DNA of 64,000 nt, taken from positions 3,968,001-4,032,000 of the forward strand of contig OZ245855.1 of NCBI GenBank assembly GCA_965229095.1, given 5' to 3'. A program made the translations under genes and the position numbers. The stretch's first letter is position 1. Each line of letters begins with the position of its first letter. Shown here one piece after another: positions 51,190-60,799 of the stretch. Source of the stretch: Taibaiella sp965229095. Its GTDB lineage: Bacteria; Bacteroidota; Bacteroidia; Chitinophagales; Chitinophagaceae. The notes beneath the pieces were generated by a model. The model saw nothing but the letters and a program-made list of their open reading frames with translations, was not told the origin of the DNA and did not search any database.

Positions 51190-51501
51190 ATGAACAGAAT
51201 TGACCAATTGCAAGATTTTTTAAAGGATAGCCCCGACGATAATTTCCTGGTGCATGCCCTCGCCCTGGAATACCTGAAATCGGGAGACGAAGAAAAGGCA
51301 AAACACTATTTTGAACAGAATCTCCACAGGGCGCCACAATACATTGCTACTTACTACCACCTGGGCAAGCTGCTGGAGCGCAATGGCGCTACCGACGAAG
51401 CTATTCGGATCTACAGCCAGGGTATGGAACAGGCCAGGGCTGCCGGGGACAACCATGCCCTGAGTGAATTGCGGAGTGTTTATGAAGATTTAATTTATTG
51501 A
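51190..51501 (+). CDS. Small TPR protein, 103 residues
   Basis: The product is two to three tetratricopeptide units: DNFLVHALALEYLKSGDEEK, IATYYHLGKLLERNGATDEA and IYSQGMEQARAAGDNHALSE. No signal peptide is visible. It is cytoplasmic and likely to mediate protein interaction. The gene lies divergent from the YfhO-like gene, with 112 bases between start codons. It precedes the first giant surface protein by 161 bases. Confidence 0.82.
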   Translation: MNRIDQLQDFLKDSPDDNFLVHALALEYLKSGDEEKAKHYFEQNLHRAPQYIATYYHLGKLLERNGATDEAIRIYSQGMEQARAAGDNHALSELRSVYEDLIY

Positions 51502-51662
51502 TCATCATAGGATTATCCGTATACGCTCTCCATTCCTCTATTTTTGACCTTTTATCGCTCCATAGGCCCTGCTTGAACGGAATACCGGATAGCCGGGTGT
51601 TATGGAACCATAGCCATCGCCAAAAGCAGTTGCCGGCGAATATTAAATTCCTGAAACCTTTT

Positions 51663-54600
51663 ATGAAAAAGTGCCTCCTCTTTTTGTACCTGATGATCAT
51701 AAGCCTGGTCACAGTTACGGCTCAAACTCCTGCTTATTTTAAAGGTACGGGTACCAGCTCCAACAGTATTCCTATGAATAGCGCGGCCACCTTGTGCCAG
51801 CAGCTTTACCTTCCTACAGATTTTGGTACGCAGCCGCCTTCGGGACTGATCACGAAAATATACTTCCGCAATTCCGTAGCCGGCGCATCGGGAACTTACT
51901 CCAATTTCAAAGTCGCTTTTATCCAGAACAACCTTACTGCCTTTTCGGGTACGGGTTTCCTTCCCGGCGCCGTGACCGCGCTGGCCGCACCTACGTATAC
52001 GGTAACCGGTAATGCTACGGCCGGCGGATGGTATGAAATTCCGTTGGCCACGCCTTTCCTTTACGATGGTAGCCAAACCCTGATTGTCGAAATCTCTTAT
52101 GCTTCGAAAACGGGCGGTATCAGTGGCTATACCACTACGGCTACGGGCAATAAGCGATTGTCCAATATATCTTCCAATACCGCCGCTACTGGTACGCTTT
52201 CCACGTCCTGGGGTGATTTCGGCATGGAAGTATCGCCTGTGTCGTCGTGCCAGAACCCGCCATTGCCCGGAACGGCAATTGTTACGCCTTCGTCCGGCTT
52301 ATGTATGGGCAACACGCTTTCCTTTAGTCTGAACGGCAATTCGACCGGCGGGGGACAGACTTATGAGTGGGAAAGCTCGCCCACAAGCTCGCCTTTTGTG
52401 CCTACCAGCCTGGGGGCGCCTGCTGCTGTTCCTAATTTCAGCGCCCCTGCGACCAGTACTTCCTGGTACCGGGCAAAGATTGTTTGCAGTGGTAATGCTC
52501 CTGTTTATACTGCGCCGGTACAAGTCCTGGTGAATCCTGCTTTCCCGGGCGGTACTTATACGATTAATAACACTTTGCCAACGGGCGGTACTAATTTCAA
52601 TTCTTTTGCGGAAGCTATTGCGGCATTGAACTGCGGTATTGCCGGGCCGGTGGTCTTTAATGTAAGTCCGGGTACTCCCTACACAGAAACGGTAACCATA
52701 GGCAATATCAGCGGTACCAGCCCGGTAAATACGATACGCTTTAAGGGCAACGGCGCAACGGTCCAGTTTGCCAATACCAGTACGAACAGGCAAATGCTGA
52801 CCTTGTCCGGGGCCAAATACATCAGCATCGACAGCCTTATTTTTAAAACCCTGGCGCCGGATTACGGATGGGCTGCCTTGATTACGCAAGGCGCTGCCTG
52901 GGACAGCATCAGCCGTTGCACCTTCGACCTTACGTCCATCACGTCGACAGGTTCGGGCAATTCCAACGGTATTTGCTTTTCTGCGTCGGCTACTTCCCCC
53001 ATTGGCGCCGGTACCAATGGCAGTCATTGCTATATAGGCTACAACCTGCTGAAAGGCTCCGACAGTGCGGGTGGCCCTTATTACGCTATCCCGATCGTGG
53101 GAGCTTCGGATAGTAATGTCATAGCCCATAACGAAATCAGGAACTTTTATTTTTACGGGTTTTACATCAATGCAGCATCAGGTACAATTGTTACCGGCAA
53201 CGATATTAACCGGGCAACAAAAATGAATGTGAGCACATTTTATGGGATATACACTACCGGCACTATCCCGGGAACCGTACTGTCAGGCAATCGCTTGCAT
53301 GATCCTGTGTCGCCTGCCTCAAGCGCTGCCGCCGGCTTTAACGGGTTGTATCTTTTGGGCGGCGGAACAGCGGCAAGCCCCTGTATGGTGTACAACAACG
53401 CCCTGTACAACATCAATACCAGCGGTACAAGCTACGGGATCTATGTAAACAGTACTTCTTATATACAGGCATTGCACAATACGGTAAATATGGATAAAGT
53501 GCTTCCCGGCACTTCGGCCAATTGTGGTATCTATGTTGCAGGTGCCAATGCCGGTGTTGTGGTGAAAAACAATATTGTGAGCATAACGGCAGGTTCGGGC
53601 GGTTCGAAATACGGCTTCTATTATGGCGTTGCGTCGAGCATCGCCGAATCCAGGCATAACAATTTCTATGTCAACAGTACGCAGCCCGGAGTGCAATACT
53701 ATGGCTATTATACTACGCCCTATACCACACAAGCAGCCTTCCAGGCAGCATATCCCAGCCTGGAAACCGGTGTGCCGGCTGCCGATCCGCAATTCATCAA
53801 CCCGGCTGCGGGCGACCTGGTGCCCGGTAATTACGCTTTGTTTGGAACAGGAGAAAACCTGAGTGCAACGGTGGCAACGGACCTGCAAGGTAATGCCCGG
53901 CCGATAGCACCTACTGCAGGTGCCTTTGAAATACCGGCCGCCGGCATCAACAATGCGGGTACGGTGTCGCTGGTGACTCCTTCAGGCAGTTTTTGCCCGG
54001 GACAGCAAGCGGTAAGCATTATCGTGAACAATGCCGGTTCCAATAATATCAATACCCTGCAAGTACATTGGATGGTGAACGGCGTGGCACAGCCCCCGGT
54101 AACCACAACCGACATGCTGGTACCGGTAAGTAACCCCAACGGTAAGCATATGGATACCCTGACCCTGGGCCTGACTACTTTTGCACCCGGTATGCCTGCC
54201 ACGATCAAGGCCTGGACCTATATGCCCAATAACGCGGCAGATGTCGAAAACCTCAACGACACCTTAGTGGTAACGATACAGCCGGCTGCCTTCGATATCG
54301 TTGCCCGGCAGGATACGATATGTGCCGGCACCCACGCTTCCTTATCATTGCTGCCGGCCACGGGCTATAGTGTGGGACAGTTGTTGTGGCAACAGTCGGG
54401 CAATGGCAGCGGCTGGACCGATCTTGCCAATACAGATACGATACATTACCGGAGCACCAGCTTGGGGGGCGATACCTGGTTCCGGGTAAAGATCAGCAAC
54501 GGCGCTAATATTTGCTATTCGAATGTGGCCAAGATAGCAGTAGCCGATCCGCAGATACTCGGTGTCGCCGATACCAGCAACTGCGGGCCGGGGCAACTGA

Positions 54601-56270
54601 CCCTGCGTGCTACGGCTTCGGCGAATGCCGTGGTAAAGTGGTATGCCAGTGCCGGCGCTATCCAGCCGATAGCTACGGGAAATTCTTTTACTACACCTTT
54701 GATCGGTGCGAGTACTACTTATTTTGTTGCTGCTGATATTGCCAGAGCACAGCCCCAGCCTATTTTTGCCGGTTCCGGTACTAGCACTACAGCCACATCT
54801 TATTCTCCCTTTTATGCATCATACCAGGGACAAAAAGCGCAATACCTGGTTAAGGCTTCAGAGCTGCTTGCACTTGGCTTTAATGCCGGCCTCATTACCT
54901 CGCTGGGCTTCGACGTTGCCGCTACCACTACTATTGTCCCGCTTTCCGGCTTTACCGTAAAGCTGAAGGCAGGTACTATAAGCGAATTAACCACAGCCTG
55001 GGAAACAGGCATGACAACCGTCTTCAGCACGCCTGCTTATACCATTACCCCGCTTTCTGTTAACCAGTTTATACTGCCTGTGCCTTTCCCCTGGAACGGT
55101 ACAGATGATATCGTGATAGAAACCTGCTATCAGAATGCAGCGCCGCCTGCGGGAACAACAGCGATAAGGTACAGCGCCGGTTTTAACTTCGATGCCGCCC
55201 ATTACCAATACAGCAATGCCGCCAATAACTGCGATACTCCCGGCGCCGGTTTTACGATTGCATCAAGACCTAATATACAATTTGGCATGCGCTCTTCCTG
55301 CGAAAGCCCGCGCCAGGCGGTTGTTGCACAGGTGTATCCCGGACCGGTGGTGAACCTGGGACCGGATACTGCTATATGCGCAGCACCGGAGCAAACGGCC
55401 ATACTGGATGCCGGGAATCCCGGCGCTGCTTATGCTTGGGATAATGCTGCCACTGGGCAAACCCGGGTGATCAATACTTCTGGAACGTTCCATGTAACGG
55501 TTACCGATAGTTTGGGTTGCAGTCGGTCGGATACCATTACGATTAATTTGCTGCCATCGCCGCTCGTGCGTCTGGGCAACGATACCAATGTGTGTGAAGG
55601 CATACAGTTGCTATTGGATGCCGGTAACCCGGGTATGGATCATTTCTGGAATACCGGGGTTACAGGACAGCAGCTTATGATAGACGATGCAGGAAGCTAC
55701 AGCGTGATTGTGACCAGCGCAGAAGGTTGTACCGCCCTTGATACTATTAATGTAACCATGAACGGCCAGTTGCCCGCGCACGATGGTATCTCTATTAATA
55801 ATAACGGTTTGCTTACCTATGTGTTTTCGGCAATAGACCCGGTAAATGTGGTTGCCTACCTGTGGGATTTTGGCGATGGCAGTCCCCGGGTAACCGATCC
55901 TGCCCCTGTGCATACTTATGCGGCACAAGGTACTTATACGGTCAGGCTGGAGCTGTTCAGCAATTGCGGTTCGACTGTCGATATCCAACCGGCCAATATC
56001 GTGGGTATCGGGAAGATCGCCGTTGATCCGGCCGAAGTTTCGCTTTATCCTAACCCGGGCAAAGAAAATGTAGCGATACTGAATAAGAGTACATTGAAGA
56101 TGGAAAGCGTAACGGTAAGCAATGTGCTGGGCCAGGTAGTATATCATGCGGAAGCCGGAAGCGCCCGGCGCCACCAATTCAGTGTGGCCCATTTTGGCCC
56201 CGGTCTTTACCAGGTAGCCATCAAAACCGATAAAGGTATTATTGTGCGGAAATTACAAGTAACCCGATAA
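51663..56270 (+). CDS. Giant T9SS type A surface protein 1 (module, beta-helix, Ig-like, PKD)
   Basis: The 1535-residue product (ATG at 51663, signal peptide MKKCLLFLYLMIISLVTVTA) shows several modules in order. A ~150-residue beta module spans about 22-195, and an Ig-like domain follows to ~290. A right-handed beta-helix spans about 297-750 (FAEAIAALNCGIAGPVVFNV, then ISIDSLIF and SISRCTF type rungs). A CARDB-like region and CGPG-type Ig domains follow. A second copy of the first module lies at about 1032-1215, then two LDAGNPG Ig-like units. The end is a PKD domain with LWDFGDGSP and a type A sorting domain (VSLYPNPGKENVAIL ... LYQVAIKTDKGIIVRKLQV). It should be exported by Sec and T9SS and anchored at the surface, probably as an adhesin or glycan-binding protein. 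An upstream in-frame ATG lacks a signal peptide. Confidence 0.88.
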   Translation: MKKCLLFLYLMIISLVTVTAQTPAYFKGTGTSSNSIPMNSAATLCQQLYLPTDFGTQPPSGLITKIYFRNSVAGASGTYSNFKVAFIQNNLTAFSGTGFLPGAVTALAAPTYTVTGNATAGGWYEIPLATPFLYDGSQTLIVEISYASKTGGISGYTTTATGNKRLSNISSNTAATGTLSTSWGDFGMEVSPVSSCQNPPLPGTAIVTPSSGLCMGNTLSFSLNGNSTGGGQTYEWESSPTSSPFVPTSLGAPAAVPNFSAPATSTSWYRAKIVCSGNAPVYTAPVQVLVNPAFPGGTYTINNTLPTGGTNFNSFAEAIAALNCGIAGPVVFNVSPGTPYTETVTIGNISGTSPVNTIRFKGNGATVQFANTSTNRQMLTLSGAKYISIDSLIFKTLAPDYGWAALITQGAAWDSISRCTFDLTSITSTGSGNSNGICFSASATSPIGAGTNGSHCYIGYNLLKGSDSAGGPYYAIPIVGASDSNVIAHNEIRNFYFYGFYINAASGTIVTGNDINRATKMNVSTFYGIYTTGTIPGTVLSGNRLHDPVSPASSAAAGFNGLYLLGGGTAASPCMVYNNALYNINTSGTSYGIYVNSTSYIQALHNTVNMDKVLPGTSANCGIYVAGANAGVVVKNNIVSITAGSGGSKYGFYYGVASSIAESRHNNFYVNSTQPGVQYYGYYTTPYTTQAAFQAAYPSLETGVPAADPQFINPAAGDLVPGNYALFGTGENLSATVATDLQGNARPIAPTAGAFEIPAAGINNAGTVSLVTPSGSFCPGQQAVSIIVNNAGSNNINTLQVHWMVNGVAQPPVTTTDMLVPVSNPNGKHMDTLTLGLTTFAPGMPATIKAWTYMPNNAADVENLNDTLVVTIQPAAFDIVARQDTICAGTHASLSLLPATGYSVGQLLWQQSGNGSGWTDLANTDTIHYRSTSLGGDTWFRVKISNGANICYSNVAKIAVADPQILGVADTSNCGPGQLTLRATASANAVVKWYASAGAIQPIATGNSFTTPLIGASTTYFVAADIARAQPQPIFAGSGTSTTATSYSPFYASYQGQKAQYLVKASELLALGFNAGLITSLGFDVAATTTIVPLSGFTVKLKAGTISELTTAWETGMTTVFSTPAYTITPLSVNQFILPVPFPWNGTDDIVIETCYQNAAPPAGTTAIRYSAGFNFDAAHYQYSNAANNCDTPGAGFTIASRPNIQFGMRSSCESPRQAVVAQVYPGPVVNLGPDTAICAAPEQTAILDAGNPGAAYAWDNAATGQTRVINTSGTFHVTVTDSLGCSRSDTITINLLPSPLVRLGNDTNVCEGIQLLLDAGNPGMDHFWNTGVTGQQLMIDDAGSYSVIVTSAEGCTALDTINVTMNGQLPAHDGISINNNGLLTYVFSAIDPVNVVAYLWDFGDGSPRVTDPAPVHTYAAQGTYTVRLELFSNCGSTVDIQPANIVGIGKIAVDPAEVSLYPNPGKENVAILNKSTLKMESVTVSNVLGQVVYHAEAGSARRHQFSVAHFGPGLYQVAIKTDKGIIVRKLQVTR

Positions 56271-56298
56271 GCGGAACACCGCTGATTTTTGTATTCCC

Positions 56299-56337
56299 AG
56301 GTGTGCATATGTATTCCATATGCGCGCCTTTTTTTAT
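56299..56337 (+). terminator. Terminator after giant surface protein 1
   Basis: AGGTGTGCATATG (56299-56311) pairs with CATATGCGCGCCT (56317-56329), including two G-T pairs, and a run of nine T follows. Confidence 0.8.
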
Positions 56338-56349
56338 ATTCTAAAATAA

Positions 56350-56363
56350 TGTTAACGTTAACA
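56350..56363. promoter_or_regulatory. 14-bp palindrome upstream of giant surface protein 2
   Basis: TGTTAACGTTAACA is a perfect palindrome in the gap between the first two surface-protein genes, with an A/T-rich palindromic stretch near 56415-56432 and a GATCTTTG box (one base off TAnnTTTG) at 56469-56476. It may be an operator for the second gene. Confidence 0.35.
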
Positions 56364-56521
56364 AAAAATTTACCAACCATTTCACCTGGTTAGCTGTCTA
56401 TGGAAGATTACGGGATATATATTTATATCCTGGGGGCGATAACATATATTAGAACGACAGACCGGAATTGATCTTTGGAATAGTATTTTATAATTGTAAA
56501 AAAAAGTTTATACCCTTTTTT

Positions 56522-59500
56522 ATGAAGAAAATATTTACTCTTAAAAGATGGACAAGACTATTGCAGTGTGTGGCTGTGTCTATGGTCCTTTTTTCCTGTC
56601 AGCATCGATTGTATGCGCAGTACCCTGCCTCTTCGTATGGCTATGCAGCCATTTCAGGTACCTTTACCGAGATAACGGGCGGCACGAGTGTGACCTCTAT
56701 ACTGGGGGATGACTTGCAGAGTGCGTCAATCAATATCGGTTTTAACTTTAACTTCTGCGGGACGGTTTATACGGCCATCAAGGCCAATTCCAATGGCTGG
56801 ATCACCTTTGGCAATGGTACTACCGATGCGGTAACGATGCGGGAGAACAACACAACGAACCTGAATAACATCAAGCCTTTATTGATGCCGCTCTGGGACG
56901 ATAACAATGGCGCCGGTGGCGCCGGTATGTACCTGGTAACGGGTACAGCTCCCAACCGGGTGTTTACTTTCCAGTTCAAGAACTGGCAGTGGAACTGGCT
57001 GTCTGCAGTCAATATTTCTTACCAGGTTAAACTGTATGAAACTACGAACGTAATTGAATTTGTGTATCGCCAGGAAACCAATCCGGGAAGCCCTGCGGGT
57101 TCCGGAGGTTGTACCATCGGTATTGCCGATGCGGCCGCTACACCTACTTACCTGACTTTAAATAATGCTACGGCTACGGCCACGGTTTCTTCCACCACAT
57201 TTAATACTGCTATTACAACCAGGCCTGCTACCGGGCAAATCTACCAGTTTACCCCGCCGCCGCCTTGTACTACCGTAACTACCTGGCCTGCCGTTTCGGC
57301 TGCCACAGCAAGCCCTAACCCGGTTTGTATCAGTTCCGGTTTGGTGGACCTGAATATTACGGCTACTATGCCGGCAGTTACGGGCCTCACTTATCAATGG
57401 GAATGGTCGCTGAACGGTACTACAGGCTGGACCAATATAGGTCCCGTGCTGACTGCCCCTGCTTATACGGCAACCGGTGTTACTACCAGCCGTTATTTCC
57501 GTTGCAAGGTTTTCTGTAACGCCGGTACTGCTACCGTATGGCTTTCGGGCAATACACCGCAGGTCATCGTGAGCGATCCCGGTTCGCCTACTGTAACCCC
57601 CGGCGCTCGTTGCGGTCCCGGTACCGTAGCGCTTACCGCGACTACTTCCGTTACCAATGGCAGCATCCGCTGGTATCCGAACACTACGGCTACTATTCCC
57701 CTGGCTACTACGAATACTTACAACACGCCTTACCTGACCCAGAATACAACTTATTACGCCACTGCGGTTACTAATGCCGCTACCCAGACCTATAACGTAG
57801 GGCTTCCTAATTTTATCCAGAACAATCCTTTTATTACGGCTACACCAGGCTGGGGACTTCGTTTTACGGTAACCACCACTTGTAACATCGACTCTATAGG
57901 TGTATACCCGATAGGAACAGGTACTGTTACCCCGGCTATCTGGAATGCCACTACCAATGCCCTGGTATATACGGCGCCTGCTTCTCCTTCCATTACCGGT
58001 ACCGGTATTGAAAAGAGGATGATCGGTGTAGGAGCGCTTAACCTGCCTCCGGGTAACTATGTAATGGGTATTGCCGCCTTTACCGGTCTTACCAATTTAC
58101 GTAACGAAGGGTTTAACGCATCGGCTTATCCCTTTACCTGTCCTGCATTAAGCATTACTGCCGGCTCCCAGGGCTTTGGGGGTACCGGTACGCCCAATGT
58201 TTATTATTTCTCCTACGATTGGCGCGTGTCCGTGATCAGTGGTTGCGAAGGACCGAGAGTGCCTGTATTGGCTACGATAAATACAAGTCCTGTAGTGGCG
58301 AAAAATGCTCCTGCTGTAGTGTGCAACAATGCCGTGGCCACCATCGCGCTCACACCGCCTACGCCACCATATCCTAACTATACATGGTCTCCTGCAACCA
58401 ATTTGTATACCGATGCGGCGGCGACCATACCTTATACGACAGGCGGCAGCGCGACTACGATCTATATGAAGACTACCAATGTTGGTCAGCAGACTTACTA
58501 TATGATGGCCGGCAATCCGAACATACCTACCGGTTGTACTTTTGCCGATACGGTAAGGATCTGGTCGCAGCCCGGTAATGTAACCATTAAAGGTCAGCCC
58601 GATACTATATGTGTAAGCGGTACCAGTACCTTATCGCTCGATACCATTGCCGGTTATTATCCCGGTTCTATCCAGTGGCAGGATTCTATTCCCGGTACCA
58701 GCACCAGCTTCAATAATATTACCGGTGCTACCAACCCTACCTTTGTTACACCGAGCCTTGCATATGGCCAGAACAGGTATTACCGTGCTTTAATAAGAGC
58801 AGGTACGAGTATCTGCCAGAGTCCTGTGAAATATGTGGTGATTGCGAATCCTACGATCATCAGCGCACCCGACAGCTTCAATTGCGGACCAGGTACCGTT
58901 ACCCTTACTGCGGTTACCGGTGGTAATGGCACGGCTGTATGGTACCAGAATGCTAGTGGCGGTTTGCCGCTGGCTTCCGGCTCTCCTTTTGTAACTCCTT
59001 ACCTGGCCGCAACCACTTCTTATTATGTTTCCTCTGGCGGTGGCGGTTCAGCAGGATTGCAAACGGTAGGCGCCGGTGCACTTGTGAGCGCTACGCAAAG
59101 CGTTACGCCATTCTCTTCCGGATGGGGGGGCAGCAAGCATCAGTACCTTATCCGGGCTACGGAGCTGGCAGCAGCCGGCATACCATCGGGAGCCACGCTT
59201 AAATCTATTGCCCTGGACGTAGTTGCCGGCGGTGTTACCTATCCAGGTTTTGCCATCAGCATGAAGAACACAACGACTACGGCCCTTCCTACTTCCTACG
59301 AGACGGGTACAGTACCTGTAAAGCTGCCTTCCAACGTAACCACCGCGGCCGGTATCAATACTTATACATTTGATGCCCCTGCGCCATTTGTATGGGATGG
59401 CTTCTCCAACCTGCTGATTCAAACCTGCTGGAGTAATGGTGTTGGCTTCTTCAACGCAACGGGAAGCACCGTGCGTATGGACAATACGACTTTTGTGGCT

Positions 59501-60595
59501 ACCCGTCGCGGCCAGACCGACAACCTTGCGGCTTCGGATATGTGCGCGGTAGTAACCCCAAGCACTTCCCTCAACTACTCGCAAAGGCCCAAGTTTATCA
59601 TTGGCTACGACAACAAGTGCGAAAGCGCGCGTGAAGAGGTGATTGCTTATATCCGTCCGAAACCGGTAGTGGACCTTGGTCCTGATATTAATGAATGCGT
59701 GGATGCCGGTGCGGTGAAAGTGCTGGATGCCGGTGTGCAGCCCAATAGTCCCCAGTTCCTTTGGGACAATGGCTCCACCAGCCAGGTACGTGCCGTAAGT
59801 ACGAGCGGAACCTATATTGTAAAAGTAACCAACCAATATACCTGTGCTACCAGCGATACGATCAATGTAAACCTGCGTAAGAATCCAATAGTGGAACTGG
59901 GTAACGATACGAGCGTATGTAACGGCGTAGTACTGGCCCTGAATGCGGGTACCGATGGTATCAGCTATTTCTGGAATACTGGTCAGACCACACAGATCAT
60001 TGATGTCAACAGTCCCGGTACCTACAATGTATTTGTGACCAATAACCTGGGTTGTATCAAGACCGATACCATAACCGTGAACATGGCCGGCGAGCTGCCT
60101 ACCATTGCGGGTATCAATATCAGTAACAATGGTGTGAACACCTTCCATTTCACTGCAGTGAATCCACAGAACGTGATCGGTTACGATTGGGATTTCGGCG
60201 ATGGATCGGCGCACAGCTATCAGGCATCACCTACGCATACCTATGCTAATTCGGGCAATTACATCGTAGTGCTGAACCTGAGCAGCAGTTGCGGCTTCTA
60301 TGGCGATTCTACCTCTGCCCATATCGTAGGCATCAACCAACTGACGGTGAACAACGATGAGCTTAGCGTATATCCCAACCCGAGCCGTGAAACGGCAACG
60401 ATCCTGAACAAGGGTCTGCTGAAGATGGAGAAGATAGAAGTGTACAATGTGCTGGGCCAGGTTGTATATAGTGCTAAAGCAGACAGTAAAGACAAGCACA
60501 CGCTTCATATGAGCGGCATAGCCTCCGGTATCTACACCATCCAGGTGTACACCGATAAGGGTACTGTTGCCAGGAAGCTGGAAATATTGAAATAA
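56522..60595 (+). CDS. Giant T9SS type A surface protein 2
   Basis: The 1357-residue product (ATG at 56522) has a signal peptide (MKKIFTLKRWTRLLQCVAVS ... LYAQ) and an N-terminal ~190-residue domain (YPASSYGYAAISGTFTEITG; NIGFNFNFCGTVYTA) shared with the third protein. Several Ig-like units of the CGPGTVALTATT type follow. The ~190-residue module seen in the other two proteins is at about 845-1035 (KHQYLIRATELAAAGIPSGA ... NLLIQTCWSNG). Two LDAG Ig-like repeats come next, then a PKD domain (YDWDFGDGSA) and the type A sorting domain (LSVYPNPSRETATILNKGLL ... IYTIQVYTDKGTVARKLEI). It should be surface-exposed through T9SS; the ligand is unknown. It is paralogous to its neighbours. Confidence 0.88.
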   Translation: MKKIFTLKRWTRLLQCVAVSMVLFSCQHRLYAQYPASSYGYAAISGTFTEITGGTSVTSILGDDLQSASINIGFNFNFCGTVYTAIKANSNGWITFGNGTTDAVTMRENNTTNLNNIKPLLMPLWDDNNGAGGAGMYLVTGTAPNRVFTFQFKNWQWNWLSAVNISYQVKLYETTNVIEFVYRQETNPGSPAGSGGCTIGIADAAATPTYLTLNNATATATVSSTTFNTAITTRPATGQIYQFTPPPPCTTVTTWPAVSAATASPNPVCISSGLVDLNITATMPAVTGLTYQWEWSLNGTTGWTNIGPVLTAPAYTATGVTTSRYFRCKVFCNAGTATVWLSGNTPQVIVSDPGSPTVTPGARCGPGTVALTATTSVTNGSIRWYPNTTATIPLATTNTYNTPYLTQNTTYYATAVTNAATQTYNVGLPNFIQNNPFITATPGWGLRFTVTTTCNIDSIGVYPIGTGTVTPAIWNATTNALVYTAPASPSITGTGIEKRMIGVGALNLPPGNYVMGIAAFTGLTNLRNEGFNASAYPFTCPALSITAGSQGFGGTGTPNVYYFSYDWRVSVISGCEGPRVPVLATINTSPVVAKNAPAVVCNNAVATIALTPPTPPYPNYTWSPATNLYTDAAATIPYTTGGSATTIYMKTTNVGQQTYYMMAGNPNIPTGCTFADTVRIWSQPGNVTIKGQPDTICVSGTSTLSLDTIAGYYPGSIQWQDSIPGTSTSFNNITGATNPTFVTPSLAYGQNRYYRALIRAGTSICQSPVKYVVIANPTIISAPDSFNCGPGTVTLTAVTGGNGTAVWYQNASGGLPLASGSPFVTPYLAATTSYYVSSGGGGSAGLQTVGAGALVSATQSVTPFSSGWGGSKHQYLIRATELAAAGIPSGATLKSIALDVVAGGVTYPGFAISMKNTTTTALPTSYETGTVPVKLPSNVTTAAGINTYTFDAPAPFVWDGFSNLLIQTCWSNGVGFFNATGSTVRMDNTTFVATRRGQTDNLAASDMCAVVTPSTSLNYSQRPKFIIGYDNKCESAREEVIAYIRPKPVVDLGPDINECVDAGAVKVLDAGVQPNSPQFLWDNGSTSQVRAVSTSGTYIVKVTNQYTCATSDTINVNLRKNPIVELGNDTSVCNGVVLALNAGTDGISYFWNTGQTTQIIDVNSPGTYNVFVTNNLGCIKTDTITVNMAGELPTIAGINISNNGVNTFHFTAVNPQNVIGYDWDFGDGSAHSYQASPTHTYANSGNYIVVLNLSSSCGFYGDSTSAHIVGINQLTVNNDELSVYPNPSRETATILNKGLLKMEKIEVYNVLGQVVYSAKADSKDKHTLHMSGIASGIYTIQVYTDKGTVARKLEILK

Positions 60596-60630
60596 CCTGA
60601 ATACAGATTACCCTGATTCATTCCCGGGTT

Positions 60631-60681
60631 AAATGACTTAATAGAAATTGATATGTCAATTTTTATTAAGTCATTTTTATT
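60631..60681 (+). terminator. Terminator after giant surface protein 2
   Basis: A 21-bp A/T-rich stem (60631-60651 with 60656-60676, including one G-T pair) encloses a TATG loop and is followed by TTATTTTT. Confidence 0.8.
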
Positions 60682-60799
60682 TTTAGGCGTATAGTACTTT
60701 TTTGATTTTGGTGAAATAATTCTGCGGCAAAATGACACATTCTAGAAAAAAAAATTGTAGATTGTATCCTCGTTCAAAGTTTTCTTCAAAAAAATGTGT

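Noticed and set aside
59048..60214. 388-codon open frame on the minus strand opposite giant surface protein 2
   Set aside because: Antisense of Thr/Asn/Gly-rich repeats; no signal, domain or start context.
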